42,013 bases of DNA from Streptomyces hydrogenans (GCF_014656075.1 NZ_BNBS01000072.1:1-42013), one strand, 5' to 3'; shown: positions 28,911 through 37,314, numbered from the stretch's first letter. Made by a program: numbers and translations. The notes: generated by a model not told the origin, from the letters alone.

Positions 28911-29459
28911 ATGACGACCTGTCCGCCGCGCGTACGGTTCGCGCTCGCCGGGGCCCTCGTGCTCGCCGCGTCCGCGACCACTGCCGCCATCGTCCTCCAG
29001 GACGGCGACGTCACCGTCTCGGCCGTCTGCGTGCCGATCACGGACACCGATCGGGACAAGGCCGGCATCGCCGACCACGTGGCCGTGGTGACCGCAGGGG
29101 AGCGGTCCGGGCCCACCCGGGGCGGTGACGGCGAGCTGCGGGTCACCGTACGGGTCGAGGTCGAGGAGGTGCTGAAGGGCTCCCTGCCCGAGACCCTGCC
29201 CATCGACCAGACCCCAGGGGACGCGGCGCGCCCCGAGGTCGAGCAGCAGCCGCTCGTCCCCGGGCACCGGTACGTCCTCGGCGTTCCCGACGCGCATGCC
29301 GAGGACGGCTCGGTGGCCCCGGGTCGCTGGGCGTTCTTCGCCACCGGTGCCGACGGTGCGCGGCTCGACGCCGCGCGGAAGCGCTGGAAGGACGCCATCG
29401 CCCACCAGAACCCCCGGCGCGTTCATCCCGGCTGCGACGACACCGTGCACACGCCGTAG
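28911..29459 (+). CDS. Small exported or membrane-anchored protein of unknown function
   Basis: 182 aa from ATG 28911, with GAAGGAGA upstream. A single hydrophobic segment near the N-terminus (about 9-28, FALAGALVLAASATTAAIVL) works as signal or anchor. The rest is acidic and soluble, with VRVEVEEVLKGSLPETLPI, PGHRYVLGVPD and WAFFATGADGARLDAARKRW. The VEEVLKGS and PGHRYVL pieces look like the core of small secreted proteins that carry a TIMP/netrin-like or OB-like beta-barrel, but I do not recognise a family firmly. Two Cys (in SAVCVPI and HPGCDD) could form a disulfide outside the cell. It is convergent with the lectin gene, 76 bp apart. Confidence 0.75.
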   Translation: MTTCPPRVRFALAGALVLAASATTAAIVLQDGDVTVSAVCVPITDTDRDKAGIADHVAVVTAGERSGPTRGGDGELRVTVRVEVEEVLKGSLPETLPIDQTPGDAARPEVEQQPLVPGHRYVLGVPDAHAEDGSVAPGRWAFFATGADGARLDAARKRWKDAIAHQNPRRVHPGCDDTVHTP

Positions 29460-29535
29460 CCGGAGCGCGTCCGCCTCCCTCCTCGGCGACCGCGCCCCCT
29501 GCCTGCCCCCTCGACGCCCGTCGCCCCGGGCGGGG

Positions 29536-30006
29536 TCAGAACCAGCTCTGGTACGGAAGGCTGTTGCACGCCCAGGTGCGGAAGCCCAGGGAGCTGTCGT
29601 CGATGCAGCGCGAGGTGTGCTGGTTCTTGAAGCGGACGGTGCCGTCGTTCCAGACCGTGATCCACCAGCTCTGCTCCTGGCCGGCGTTGCAGACCGCGGT
29701 GCGGAAGCCGCTGTCGGTGTCCTCGATGCAGCGGCCGGTGTTGATGTTCCTCAACTCGCGCGTCCCGTCGCCCCAGACGCGCACGTTCCACAGCTGCGGA
29801 TTCGAGCCGTTGCAGCTCCAGGTGCGGAAGCCGTTGGTGGTGTCGTCCATGCACCGGTTCGTGGACTGGTTCCGGAAGGACTGGACGGCGTCGTACGTCC
29901 CGGCCGGGCCGGCGGAGCCGGAGGTGGCGGCCAGGGCGCCGGTCGCCGGGGTGAGGGAGGCGAGGGCAAGGGCCCCGCCGAGCAGAAGCGTTGTCGCGGC
30001 GCGCAT
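29536..30006 (-). CDS. Secreted ricin-type (beta-trefoil-like) lectin domain protein
   Basis: 156 aa from ATG 30006. Signal peptide: MRAATTLLLGGALALASLTP with cleavage near ALA-A (residue 27). The mature part is three repeats of about 40 residues, each with a (R)C(M/I)(D/E)D motif and a Q-x-W motif: RCMDDTTNGF...PQLWNV, RCIEDTDSGF...EQSWWI, RCIDDSSLGF...YQSWF. That three-fold pattern with one Cys pair per repeat is the ricin B-chain/CBM13 signature, though these repeats are shortened. It should bind carbohydrate outside the cell. There is no catalytic domain, so it is a stand-alone binding protein; the ligand is unknown and a link to the mannan genes is not shown. Confidence 0.85.
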   Translation of the reverse strand: MRAATTLLLGGALALASLTPATGALAATSGSAGPAGTYDAVQSFRNQSTNRCMDDTTNGFRTWSCNGSNPQLWNVRVWGDGTRELRNINTGRCIEDTDSGFRTAVCNAGQEQSWWITVWNDGTVRFKNQHTSRCIDDSSLGFRTWACNSLPYQSWF

Positions 30007-30283
30007 GTGATCCGTCGTCTCCTTCGCGTCCGTGCGTGTCCGTGGGTGTGCGCAGGCCGTCCGCACGTGTCCGTGGGACTGGCTGGGACACAAGCTAGGA
30101 GCCGAGGGAGGGGGCGGGGCACCCGGAACCATCCGGAGTGACAGCGGGCCCGGGTGGGGTGGTCGTGCTCGGTCGCCGCGTTCCGTTCTCCCTCCGCGGG
30201 GGACCCTTCCCGGCCGGGAGACGCCGCCGGCCCCGACGTGTCCGTACGTGTGCCGCCCTTGAGCACCACGACGGGAACACGGC

Positions 30284-30316
30284 GGTGCCCGCCGGGAAGG
30301 AGTCCCGGCGGGCACC
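30284..30316 (-). terminator. Perfect 14-bp stem hairpin at the end of the AraC remnant
   Basis: GGTGCCCGCCGGGA (30284-30297) pairs exactly with TCCCGGCGGGCACC (30303-30316), loop AGGAG. It begins precisely where recognisable AraC codons end on the minus strand, so it probably was the terminator of the lost gene. Confidence 0.8.
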
Positions 30317-30417
30317 GTCCGCAGGTCGGTGGGGATCACCTCCCGGGAGAGGAGCTCCTCGAACCAGTCGAACCGCTCCCCCGGCGGCAACGCCTTCGAC
30401 GACACCCGCGCCCACAT
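30316..30417 (-). pseudogene. N-terminal remnant of an AraC-family regulator
   Basis: From ATG 30417 about 34 codons read MWARVSSKALPPGERFDWF, then EELLSREVIPTDLRT. This matches the first residues of Streptomyces AraC regulators with an AraC-like ligand-binding N-terminal domain (RFDWW/F...LVSRELxPT). The conserved sequence then ends abruptly at a perfect terminator hairpin; about 280 codons including the DNA-binding domain are missing. The frame stays open beyond but with low-complexity sequence. An internal deletion joining the first codons to the gene's terminator explains it. 30007-30283 and 30418-30598 hold nothing else recognisable. Confidence 0.6.
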
Positions 30418-30598
30418 CCACGCCCCCAGTCCCTCGTGCTCCGGTCGGCCTCCTGGCCGATCGGCCGCCTCTGCGATGTGCGGCCACCACCCCGGTCACG
30501 GCTTGGTTCGCACCGGCGCGCCGCACGCGCCCGCCTCCCCCGGTGGCTCGGCCCCCGGCCACCCGGCACCGAGGAAGCGAGGCCCGCGCACTCCGACG

Positions 30599-31330
30599 TC
30601 ACCAGGGCACGGTGCCCGCGTCGTCGAAGAACCCGCCGGTCGGGCCGTCGTCGGGGAGGGTGGCCAGCCTGATGGCGATCGCCGCGCCCTGTCCGGGGGT
30701 GCGCACGCCGCGGAAGCCGTTGAGGTCGGTCGCGACGTAGCCGGGGCAGCCCGCGTTGATCAGGACCTTCGTGCCGCTCAGTTCGCGGGCGTACTGGAGG
30801 GTGACGGCGTTCAGGAACGTCTTCGAGGGCGCGTACGCCACCGCCACCGGGCCCGCCGTCCGCTCGGCGTCAGGGGCCGACTGCCGGGCGAGGGAGCCGA
30901 CGCTGCTGGACATGTTCACGATCCTCGGCGCGGCGGAGCGCCTCAGCAGCGGCAGCATCGCGTTGGTGACGCGGATGACGCCGATCACGTTGGTCTCCAC
31001 GACCGCGCGGACCGTGGCGGGGTCGGTGAGAGTGGGCTCCTGAGGCATGTCGCCCGCGACGGCGGCGTTGTTGACGAGGACGTCGAGGCGCCCGGCCCGC
31101 TCCTCGACCAGGCGGGCGGCGGCGGCCACGCTCGCGTCGTCGGTCACGTCCAGCGGTACGCCGAACGCGTCGACGCCGGCGGCCCGCAGCTTCTCCACCG
31201 CGTCCTCCCGGCGCCGGGCGTCGCGGGCGCCGACGCCGACGCTCCAGCCGAGGGCGCCCAGGCCCGCGGCGATCTCGTGGCCGATCCCCTTGTTCGCGCC
31301 GGTGACCAGCGCGATCGTTCGTTCCGTCAT
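30599..31330 (-). CDS. SDR-family NAD(P)-dependent oxidoreductase
   Basis: 243 aa from ATG 31330 (MTERTIALVTG); an ATG nine nt upstream (31339) is an alternative. The Rossmann loop TGANKGIGHEIA (about 11-22), the NNAAV motif (VLVNNAAVAGD), catalytic Ser in NMSSSVGSLA and the YxxxK pair in AYAPSKTF are complete, so it should be an active reductase or dehydrogenase. ARD after the second strand suggests NADP(H). The substrate is unknown. It is divergent from a LysR gene with 95 bp between starts, the usual layout of a LysR-controlled enzyme; a clear LysR-type inverted repeat lies between them. Confidence 0.92.
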   Translation of the reverse strand: MTERTIALVTGANKGIGHEIAAGLGALGWSVGVGARDARRREDAVEKLRAAGVDAFGVPLDVTDDASVAAAARLVEERAGRLDVLVNNAAVAGDMPQEPTLTDPATVRAVVETNVIGVIRVTNAMLPLLRRSAAPRIVNMSSSVGSLARQSAPDAERTAGPVAVAYAPSKTFLNAVTLQYARELSGTKVLINAGCPGYVATDLNGFRGVRTPGQGAAIAIRLATLPDDGPTGGFFDDAGTVPW

Positions 31331-31387
31331 GCGGATCATGCTGCCGCCGGACGCCGCCGGGCGTCCAAGACCGGTTGGGTGGGCGCC

Positions 31388-31404
31388 GATACCTCTGGGG
31401 TATC
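31388..31404. promoter_or_regulatory. LysR-type binding site in the SDR/LysR divergent promoter
   Basis: GATACC-TCTGG-GGTATC is a perfect interrupted palindrome (ATAC-N7-GTAT, the T-N11-A pattern of LysR boxes), 22 bp before the LysR ATG and 58 bp before the SDR ATG. It should be the LysR autoregulatory and activation site. Confidence 0.8.
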
Positions 31405-31425
31405 GATCCGGAGTAGCGTGGCCGG

Positions 31426-32277
31426 ATGGAGACCCGGGAACTGCGCTACTTCGTCGCCGTCGCCGAGGAGTTGCACTTCGGGCGGGCCGCGCAGCGCCTC
31501 GGGATCGCGCAGCCGCCGCTGTCGCGGGCGATCCGTCAGCTCGAACGCCGCCTCGGGGCCACGCTGTTGGACCGGAGCGGCCGCGTCGTCGCGCTGACCG
31601 CGGCCGGCTCGGTGCTGCTGGCCGAGGGCCCGGCGGCCCTGGACGCGGTCGACGCCGCCGAGCGCCGTACCCGCCGCGCCGCCCTTGCCGCGGCCGGCCG
31701 ACCCGGCGTCGTCCTGGTCACCAAGGCCGGCGCGTCCAGCGACCTGCTGGCGCGGCTCCTCGACGCGTACGCCGCCGAACCCGGCGCGGTCCCCGTCGAC
31801 GTCATCCTGTGCGGCCCGGCCGAGCAGGCGCGGCTCCTGCGCGAGGGCCGGGCCGATGTGGCGCTGCTGCACCGGCCGTTCGACTCGACGGCCGGGCTGC
31901 ACACCGAGGAGCTCGGCACGGAGGGCCAGGTGGCGGTCCTGCCCGCCGGCCATCCGCTCACCGCCCGGGCCCACGTGTCGATGGCCGACCTCGCCGGGCT
32001 GCCGGGCCTGCCCCTGCCCCGCTGGCCCGACCCCGACGGCACCTACCCGCCCGGCCCCGGGCCGCGGGTCCGCGACCACGCGCAGTTGCTGCAGCTCGTG
32101 GCGCTCGGCCGGGCCTGCGCGGTCTCCCCGGCCTCCTCCCGGACCCGCCTGCACGGCGACCTGGCCGCCGTGCCCGTGCTGGACGCGCCGCCCGTCACCA
32201 CCGTGATCGCCTGGCCCCCGCACAGCCGGTCCCGAGCCGTCGCCGACCTCGTCCGCACGGCGACCCGACTCCCGTAG
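31426..32277 (+). CDS. LysR-family transcriptional regulator
   Basis: 283 aa from ATG 31426. Winged helix-turn-helix at the N-terminus: ELRYFVAVAEELHFGRAA, AQPPLSRAIRQLERRLG and LDRSGRVVALTAAG. The effector-binding part follows, with VLPAGHPLTARA and LVALGRACAVSP, and is somewhat short for the family. It is divergent from the SDR gene and probably regulates it through the GATACC-N5-GGTATC site; the inducer is unknown. The stop codon lies inside a 24-bp tandem repeat (32270-32317). Confidence 0.93.
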   Translation: METRELRYFVAVAEELHFGRAAQRLGIAQPPLSRAIRQLERRLGATLLDRSGRVVALTAAGSVLLAEGPAALDAVDAAERRTRRAALAAAGRPGVVLVTKAGASSDLLARLLDAYAAEPGAVPVDVILCGPAEQARLLREGRADVALLHRPFDSTAGLHTEELGTEGQVAVLPAGHPLTARAHVSMADLAGLPGLPLPRWPDPDGTYPPGPGPRVRDHAQLLQLVALGRACAVSPASSRTRLHGDLAAVPVLDAPPVTTVIAWPPHSRSRAVADLVRTATRLP

Positions 32278-32317
32278 ATCCGCCGCGCCGGGTTCCCGTA
32301 GGTCTGCCGCACCGGGG
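32270..32317. repeat. 24-bp tandem duplication over the LysR stop codon
   Basis: TCCCGTAGATCCGCCGCGCC... (32270-32293) is followed directly by TCCCGTAGGTCTGCCGCACC... (32294-32317), differing at four positions. It includes the LysR stop codon, so a copy of the gene's last codons was duplicated. Confidence 0.8.
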
Positions 32318-32383
32318 GTGACGTGGATGCCGGGCCCTACGCCGTTCTCGATGCTCGAAGTCACCAAAGGCCCCATGGCCCGT
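32313..32383. repeat. Dispersed repeat R1, copy A (upstream of the metallophosphoesterase gene)
   Basis: About 70 bp that can be aligned almost without gaps to 34213-34283: both contain CGGGGGTnAnGTGGATGnCGGGCC, then GCCGTTCTnGATnCT and AGTCAnCA. Copy A is intergenic, about 125 bp before the metallophosphoesterase start. Its origin is unknown. Confidence 0.7.
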
Positions 32384-32507
32384 CGGCGCGTACCGCTCCA
32401 CCGTTGCGCTCCCCCGCCCTGGGCGCACTCCCGTGAACGCCCGTCCGACCCGTCGCGAGACGACCGGATACAGTGCGCGAGACAGCGGCCCGGTCGGGGA
32501 GGCAAGC

Positions 32508-33728
32508 GTGACCGACACCAGCGACACCCATCCCGTCGAGGACCCAGCGGACGCGCGGCGGCAGAGCCGGCTGCAGCGCCTGATGCGTTACGTCCCCCTG
32601 ATCGCCCCGGTCCTCCTGTTCGCCGTGCCCTGCTGGGTGCTCCTGTACGGCGGCCAGAACTGGCCGCTGCCCGCCACCCTGCTCGGCACCGCCCTGTTCG
32701 TCCTCGGGCTCGTCGGGATGCCGTTCGCGATGGCGCGCGGCCACGGACGGCGTCAGCAGGACCGGGCGGCGATCATCGGCGACACCCTGCTGGGCGCGAG
32801 CTGGGTCCTGTTCACCTGGTCCGTCCTGCTCGGCGTCGTCCTGCGGCTCGTCCTGACGGCGGCCGGCGTCGGCGAGAGCCAGGACCGGGCCCGGATCGTC
32901 GCCTGGGCCGTCCTCGGCGTCACCGCCGTGCTGCTCGGCTGGGGGTACGCCGAGGCGCGCCGCGTGCCCCGCGTGCGCCGGGTCGAGGTGCGACTCCCAC
33001 GGCTGGGTCCCGGCCTGGACGGCTTCCGCGTCGTCCTCGTCACCGACACCCACTACGGCCCGCTGGACCGAGCCCGCTGGTCGGCACGGGTGTGCGAGAC
33101 GGTGAACGCCTTGGAGGCCGATCTGGTCTGCCACACCGGTGACATCGCGGACGGCACGGCCGAACGCCGCCGCGCCCAGGCCGCACCGCTCGGTACCGTG
33201 CGGGCGACCCGGGCCCGGGTGTACGTCACCGGCAACCACGAGTACTACAGCGAGGCCCAGGGCTGGGTCGACCTGATGGACGAGCTGGGCTGGCAGCCGC
33301 TCCGCAACCGCCACCTGCTGCTCGAAAACGGAGGCGACACCCTCGTGGTCGCCGGCGTGGACGACGTCACCGCCGAGTCCTCCGGTCTCGCGGGCCACCG
33401 CGCCCACCTCGCCGGAGCCCTGAACGGCACCGACCCCGACCTGCCCGTGCTGCTCCTGGCGCACCAGCCCAAGTTCGTCGATCAGGCGGCGGCCGCCGGC
33501 ATCGACCTCCAGCTCTCCGGCCACACCCACGGCGGCCAGATCTGGCCCTTCCACCACCTGGTCCGCATCGACCAGCCCGCCCTCGCCGGCCTGAGCCGCC
33601 ACGGCGTGCGCACCCTGCTCTACACCAGCCGCGGCACCGGTTTCTGGGGCCCGCCGTTCCGCGTCTTCGCCCCCAGCGAGATCACCCTGCTCGTCCTCCG
33701 CTCCCCGCAGCCGCCCACCTGCCCGTAG
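32508..33728 (+). CDS. Membrane metallophosphoesterase (YkuE/calcineurin-like)
   Basis: 406 aa from GTG 32508, with GGGGAGG upstream; the frame extends back to 32433 without a better start. Four hydrophobic segments in the first 155 residues (about 30-47, 52-70, 90-115, 132-150) anchor it. The catalytic domain shows the metal ligands in order: VTDTHYG (Asp, His), HTGDIADG (Asp), VTGNHEYY (Asn, His), LAHQPKF (His) and SGHTHGGQ (His, His). This is the YkuE/YaeI subgroup, often linked to phospholipid or UDP-diacylglucosamine-type headgroups; the true substrate is unknown. It ends in FRVFAPSEITLLVLRSP; a decayed second copy of these codons lies at 34281-34327. Confidence 0.92.
   Translation: MTDTSDTHPVEDPADARRQSRLQRLMRYVPLIAPVLLFAVPCWVLLYGGQNWPLPATLLGTALFVLGLVGMPFAMARGHGRRQQDRAAIIGDTLLGASWVLFTWSVLLGVVLRLVLTAAGVGESQDRARIVAWAVLGVTAVLLGWGYAEARRVPRVRRVEVRLPRLGPGLDGFRVVLVTDTHYGPLDRARWSARVCETVNALEADLVCHTGDIADGTAERRRAQAAPLGTVRATRARVYVTGNHEYYSEAQGWVDLMDELGWQPLRNRHLLLENGGDTLVVAGVDDVTAESSGLAGHRAHLAGALNGTDPDLPVLLLAHQPKFVDQAAAAGIDLQLSGHTHGGQIWPFHHLVRIDQPALAGLSRHGVRTLLYTSRGTGFWGPPFRVFAPSEITLLVLRSPQPPTCP
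33650..33696 (+). repeat. Dispersed repeat R2, copy A (3' end of the metallophosphoesterase gene)
   Basis: 47 bp coding for PPFRVFAPSEITLLV, matching 34281-34327 with about five mismatches. Copy B encodes PPLRVFTPSEITLLA in the same strand but without the rest of the gene. Confidence 0.85.
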
Positions 33729-33891
33729 CGCGGAACGGGCCGGACCGTCCGACGGGACGGAGCGGGCCGTAGGACCCGCGCCCCGGAGAGAGCGGAGGAG
33801 CCGGTGCCCGCCGCCGCGGCACCGACGCCCTACGAAGGCTCCCTCCGGGACGGGCGGTCCGTCACGCGCACCCCGCGGTCCTCGCCCGACG

Positions 33892-34240
33892 TCACCGGTC
33901 GCCGGCCAGGTCGAGATCGTGCTCGGGTGTCTCGGCCAAGGGCTGCGCCGGCTCCGGGCGGCGCCACGGGTGGGCGAGGGGCCGGGACACCCCCTGCCAC
34001 CAGGCGTCCACGGGGAGCTTCCCCGCGGGTTCGAACGGCTGGCCGGGGCGGGGCAGCGCCACCGCCTGGCCGGCCGCCGCCGCGGCGTCGCGCGTCCACT
34101 CGCCGGGCTCCGCCCACGGGTGCGGGGCGAGGTTGAAGGTGCCCCAGTGGATCGGCAGCAGCACGCCGGCCGGGCCGCCGCCCTGGAGGTCGAGGTGGGC
34201 GCGGACGCCCTCCTCGGGGGTCATGTGGATGTCGGGCCAA
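33892..34240 (-). pseudogene. MBL-fold metallohydrolase, 5' part missing
   Basis: About 115 C-terminal codons of a UlaG/NAPE-PLD-like metallo-beta-lactamase-fold hydrolase, read WPDIHMTPEEGVRAHLDL, then GVLLPIHWGTFNLAPHPWAEP, AVALPRPGQPFEPAG and ending HDLDLAGDR (quoted in short parts). The HMTPEEGVRAH and PIHWGTF blocks are late family motifs. The HxHxDH metal-binding half, expected upstream (right), is absent; instead the sequence joins repeat R1 at about 34236. An ATG at 34224 could still start a fragment but it would lack the active site. The gene was broken by the rearrangement described for 34213-34327. Confidence 0.75.
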
Positions 34241-34327
34241 AAGCCGTTCTTGATTCTTGGAGTCAACAGAAGCCCAAAAGCCCGCCACTCCGCGTCTTCA
34301 CCCCTAGCGAGATCACCCTGCTCGCCC
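34213..34327. repeat. Dispersed repeats R1 and R2, copies B, fused
   Basis: 34213-34283 corresponds to R1 (copy A at 32313-32383) and 34281-34327 to R2 (copy A at 33650-33696). In copy A they flank the metallophosphoesterase gene about 1.3 kb apart; here they abut, as if a second copy of that locus had lost everything between. R1 B also contains the last surviving codons of the MBL gene. This marks the left boundary of the accessory region. Confidence 0.75.
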
Positions 34328-34349
34328 CCGGTACGTGCCGGGGACGCAG

Positions 34350-37223
34350 TCACTTCCAGGATTCGCTGGGGATCCCATCCGCGTCCAGTCCATGGGGCCA
34401 CCGCGCCTCGAGCTCCAGGCGGAAGAGCCATGAGCGGCCGGTGTCTGCTACCTCGCGGTAGAGCGCTTCCACGTCCTGCGAGTTCCCCTGTGCTTCCTGG
34501 CGCGAAATGAGGACGCGCAGAGCCTCGGCACTCCCGGCGTCGGCTGCCGCACGGTACAGCTCAGCGGCTTCGCTGTGCCGGCCCGCCTTCTCGCACAATG
34601 CCGCATGGTCCATCAAGGCGTAGCTGTCACCGGCTTCTGCGGCCTTGCGGTACATCGACACAGCACGCTTCTCGTCGCCGTTCCACTCTCGCCACCGAGC
34701 CAGGGCACGCAGACCGTCAGGTGAGCCAACGACTTCGGTGGCCCGCCGAGAGACGGCCTCTGCACCAGCTCGGTCCCCGGTCTCGTCCAGCCACCGCGCA
34801 AGATCACGCAGGGCGTAGGGGTATCCGGCGTCGGCAGCCTGGCGGAAAAGGATCTCGGCGCTTGCGACGTCCCCCGCTTTCGCCCTCAACACCGCCAAGT
34901 TGCACAAGGTTTGGGGGCGGCCGGCTGCGGCACTTTGTCGTGCCAGTTCCTCTGCGCTCAGGTGGTTGCCCGACCGTTCCTGCAAGAGGACCAGGACCCA
35001 CAGGGCGTCGGCGTCCCCAGCATCTACGGCTAGCCGGAGGAGATCTTCGGCGCCCTTCGTGTCCCCGGCCCGCAACCGCAACACTGCCTGGCTGCACGGG
35101 GATACAGGGCGGCCCTCTTCGACGGCCTGTTGAGCAGGCACCGTGTTCGGGTGGGAACCGTCGGCTCGCTGATCGTCGTCGGCGCCGGCCTGGGCGAGGG
35201 CCTCGGCACTCGCCGATTCGTCCAAGTCCGCCCGCTGCTCATCCAGTAGGCGCGGCGCATCCACGTATCCGGCGTCGGCAAGTTGTTGCACCAGGGCGTC
35301 GGCGTTCGCACTCTCCCCATTCCTCTCGCGCTGTTCCACCATCAACCACAGTGCCCCGGGATGGCCAGCTTCGGCGAGCTGTCGCGCGAGGGCCTCGGCT
35401 CCTGTCCGGTCGCCTGCTTTGTCCCGCCGCTTTGCCAGCAAGCGCAGAGGTTTGGGATACCCGGCTTCCGCGGCCCGGCGTGCCAGAGTCACGGCGACCT
35501 GATGCTGTCCCGCTTCCTCTTTTAGGAGCGCCAGAACCCCCAAAGACCTGATGTGCCCTGCATCGGCAGCCTGCTGAAAGAGTTGCTCGGCGCCTGACGC
35601 ATCCCCGGACTTGCTTCGGGCGATTCCGGATGCGAAGAGAACGTCCGAGGCGTCGTTGGTATTTTCCTCTTCGGGAAGCTCGCTGTTGTCGCCGCGTATT
35701 TCAGAAACGGGAGACTCGGAATTGATGGCGCGTTGATGCAAGTGATGGCCCCATTCGAGTCGGTATCGGTCTTTTGCGGCCTTGGACAGGCTCATCAAGT
35801 CATCGGTGCGGGAAATGTGAGTGTGGGCCGCATTCCAAAACGAGGCAGGCGGGCACAAGCGGTGTCGAGTCTTCAGGCCGTGCTGTTCAAGGTAGTCAGC
35901 GAGGCGTAAGGCCTGCCCAGCTTCCTCCTCTACAGGCAGAGTGCGTCGGCTGCCGGGCGGACGACTCTTCGGGCGGGACGCCGCAGGGCGCAGTGGCGCA
36001 TGCTTGCCGTGAACCGGCTCCGCGAGTTCAGAGAACGCCTGTTGTTCCCAGCCAGCCAGTTGTTGAATCGAGTCGTAATCGTCGTCGCTGAGATAGTCGA
36101 TCGCGGCGTCGGTCAGGAACTTCTGCGGCAAGTGGAGGCCGACGCCAAGGCGACGGGCGTCCATAGCTGCCTCCAGCACGGCCTTGGCACCGGGGCTTGC
36201 GGTCCGATAGCGATGGAGGAGTTCCGGGGCGCCGGCAAGGTCCTGGGCCACCCGCCCACTGTTGCGTGATCGGGTGAGCGAGTCGGCCAGCAGAGAATCC
36301 CCTGCCTCCGCAAGTTTACTCGCGTCCTTGAGCGCCTTTTCGTCGAAGGAGTCCGGGACCGTGACCAGTCGGCCGGCGAGAATCTCCCGCACTTGACTGT
36401 GCGGGTCCGGCGATCCGGGGGCTTGCGGAGCCGTGTACCGGCGCGCGTGCTCCGGCCACAGTGTTCCCAGTACGAGAACCGGCCCGCGCTCGGGGGTGGT
36501 GAGCAGCGCGTGGACGGCGGCCGCAATCGGCTCGCCCTGGGTGGGGTCGCCAAGATAATGCTGGGCCTCGTTCAGCCACACGACCGTCCTCGGCCCCACC
36601 TGGGCAAGCGCATCACGCGCAGCTTCCGCCCGCGTCGGGTTGAACGGATGCCACAGCTGCCACTCCTTCGCCGCCAGGGGCTGCACAGCCTCCCAACACG
36701 CTCGGGTCTTGCCCGTCGAGGACGCGCCGACGAGCACCATCATCCGGCTGTGGCCGTTCATGGCCGCGTTGACGGCGCCTGCCAACATCCGGTCGTGGGC
36801 ACGAGAGACGTAGCCGGAGAGCGCGGGCACGTGGCGGTCATCCGTTTCGGGACCGGCCGGGTGGACTTCAAGGTCGTGCGGATTCCAGTCCCGGATCGGT
36901 TTGCCCAGCGCATGGCCCGGCTCCTGAGGCTCACGCGTTTCCCCGGCAGCCGTGCGGCGCAGGTCCAACAGCTCGGTTAGCGGCAGATCCAGGGCCAGGG
37001 CGAGAGCCGCGACTGTGTCGGCCGAGGGCACCGGTGCGTTGGCGTTGAATGCTTGCTGGACCGTAGTGCGTCCCAGCCCTGTCCGGGCCGCAAGCTGAAC
37101 CTTCGTCAGGCGAGCGCGCGCCAAGCCATTGGCCAGACGCCTGCGCATCTCGGCGAGCGCGGCATCGCGCTCTCGACTTCTGTCCCCCACCCGCCGTGTC
37201 CCTTCGCCCCGCTTGTTCGACAT
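34350..37223 (-). CDS. HTH + P-loop NTPase + TPR/Sel1-like repeat protein
   Basis: 957 aa from ATG 37223. Residues 22-90 form a Cro/C1-type helix-turn-helix (LTKVQLAARTGLGRTTVQQAF). A P-loop domain follows: Walker A GASSTGKT (166-173) and a Walker B-like strand VVWLNEAQHYL (214-224), where Asn-Glu replaces the usual Asp-Glu. From about 530 to 940 there are some ten repeats of 35-40 residues of the AEELARQSAAAGRPQTLCNL / AEILFRQAADAGYPYALRDL kind, TPR/Sel1-like helical hairpins. A sensor-NTPase-scaffold plan like STAND proteins is suggested. Residue 439 is a TTA Leu codon (35907-35909), so translation should need bldA tRNA. Codon use is less G/C-biased than in neighbours. Divergent from two tiny ORFs and a kinase gene. 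Similar proteins are common in Streptomyces but, to my knowledge, without assigned function. Confidence 0.88.
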   Translation of the reverse strand: MSNKRGEGTRRVGDRSRERDAALAEMRRRLANGLARARLTKVQLAARTGLGRTTVQQAFNANAPVPSADTVAALALALDLPLTELLDLRRTAAGETREPQEPGHALGKPIRDWNPHDLEVHPAGPETDDRHVPALSGYVSRAHDRMLAGAVNAAMNGHSRMMVLVGASSTGKTRACWEAVQPLAAKEWQLWHPFNPTRAEAARDALAQVGPRTVVWLNEAQHYLGDPTQGEPIAAAVHALLTTPERGPVLVLGTLWPEHARRYTAPQAPGSPDPHSQVREILAGRLVTVPDSFDEKALKDASKLAEAGDSLLADSLTRSRNSGRVAQDLAGAPELLHRYRTASPGAKAVLEAAMDARRLGVGLHLPQKFLTDAAIDYLSDDDYDSIQQLAGWEQQAFSELAEPVHGKHAPLRPAASRPKSRPPGSRRTLPVEEEAGQALRLADYLEQHGLKTRHRLCPPASFWNAAHTHISRTDDLMSLSKAAKDRYRLEWGHHLHQRAINSESPVSEIRGDNSELPEEENTNDASDVLFASGIARSKSGDASGAEQLFQQAADAGHIRSLGVLALLKEEAGQHQVAVTLARRAAEAGYPKPLRLLAKRRDKAGDRTGAEALARQLAEAGHPGALWLMVEQRERNGESANADALVQQLADAGYVDAPRLLDEQRADLDESASAEALAQAGADDDQRADGSHPNTVPAQQAVEEGRPVSPCSQAVLRLRAGDTKGAEDLLRLAVDAGDADALWVLVLLQERSGNHLSAEELARQSAAAGRPQTLCNLAVLRAKAGDVASAEILFRQAADAGYPYALRDLARWLDETGDRAGAEAVSRRATEVVGSPDGLRALARWREWNGDEKRAVSMYRKAAEAGDSYALMDHAALCEKAGRHSEAAELYRAAADAGSAEALRVLISRQEAQGNSQDVEALYREVADTGRSWLFRLELEARWPHGLDADGIPSESWK

Positions 37224-37314
37224 TGTTCATCATCCACCGCCTGAACCACGGCGAACATCTCCTCCGCGACCTTCGGACACGTCAATGCCCCTCCGTTCTC
37301 CGGGAGCTGCGCTC

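Noticed and set aside
29536..30417. Single 293-codon protein fusing the AraC-like N-terminus to the lectin
   Set aside because: The frame is open throughout, but a perfect terminator hairpin and a clear signal peptide at ATG 30006 lie between the two parts.
34213..34283. tRNA gene or tRNA-derived attachment site at repeat R1
   Set aside because: GTTCTTGATTC resembles a T-loop, but no acceptor stem, anticodon arm or full cloverleaf can be drawn in either copy.
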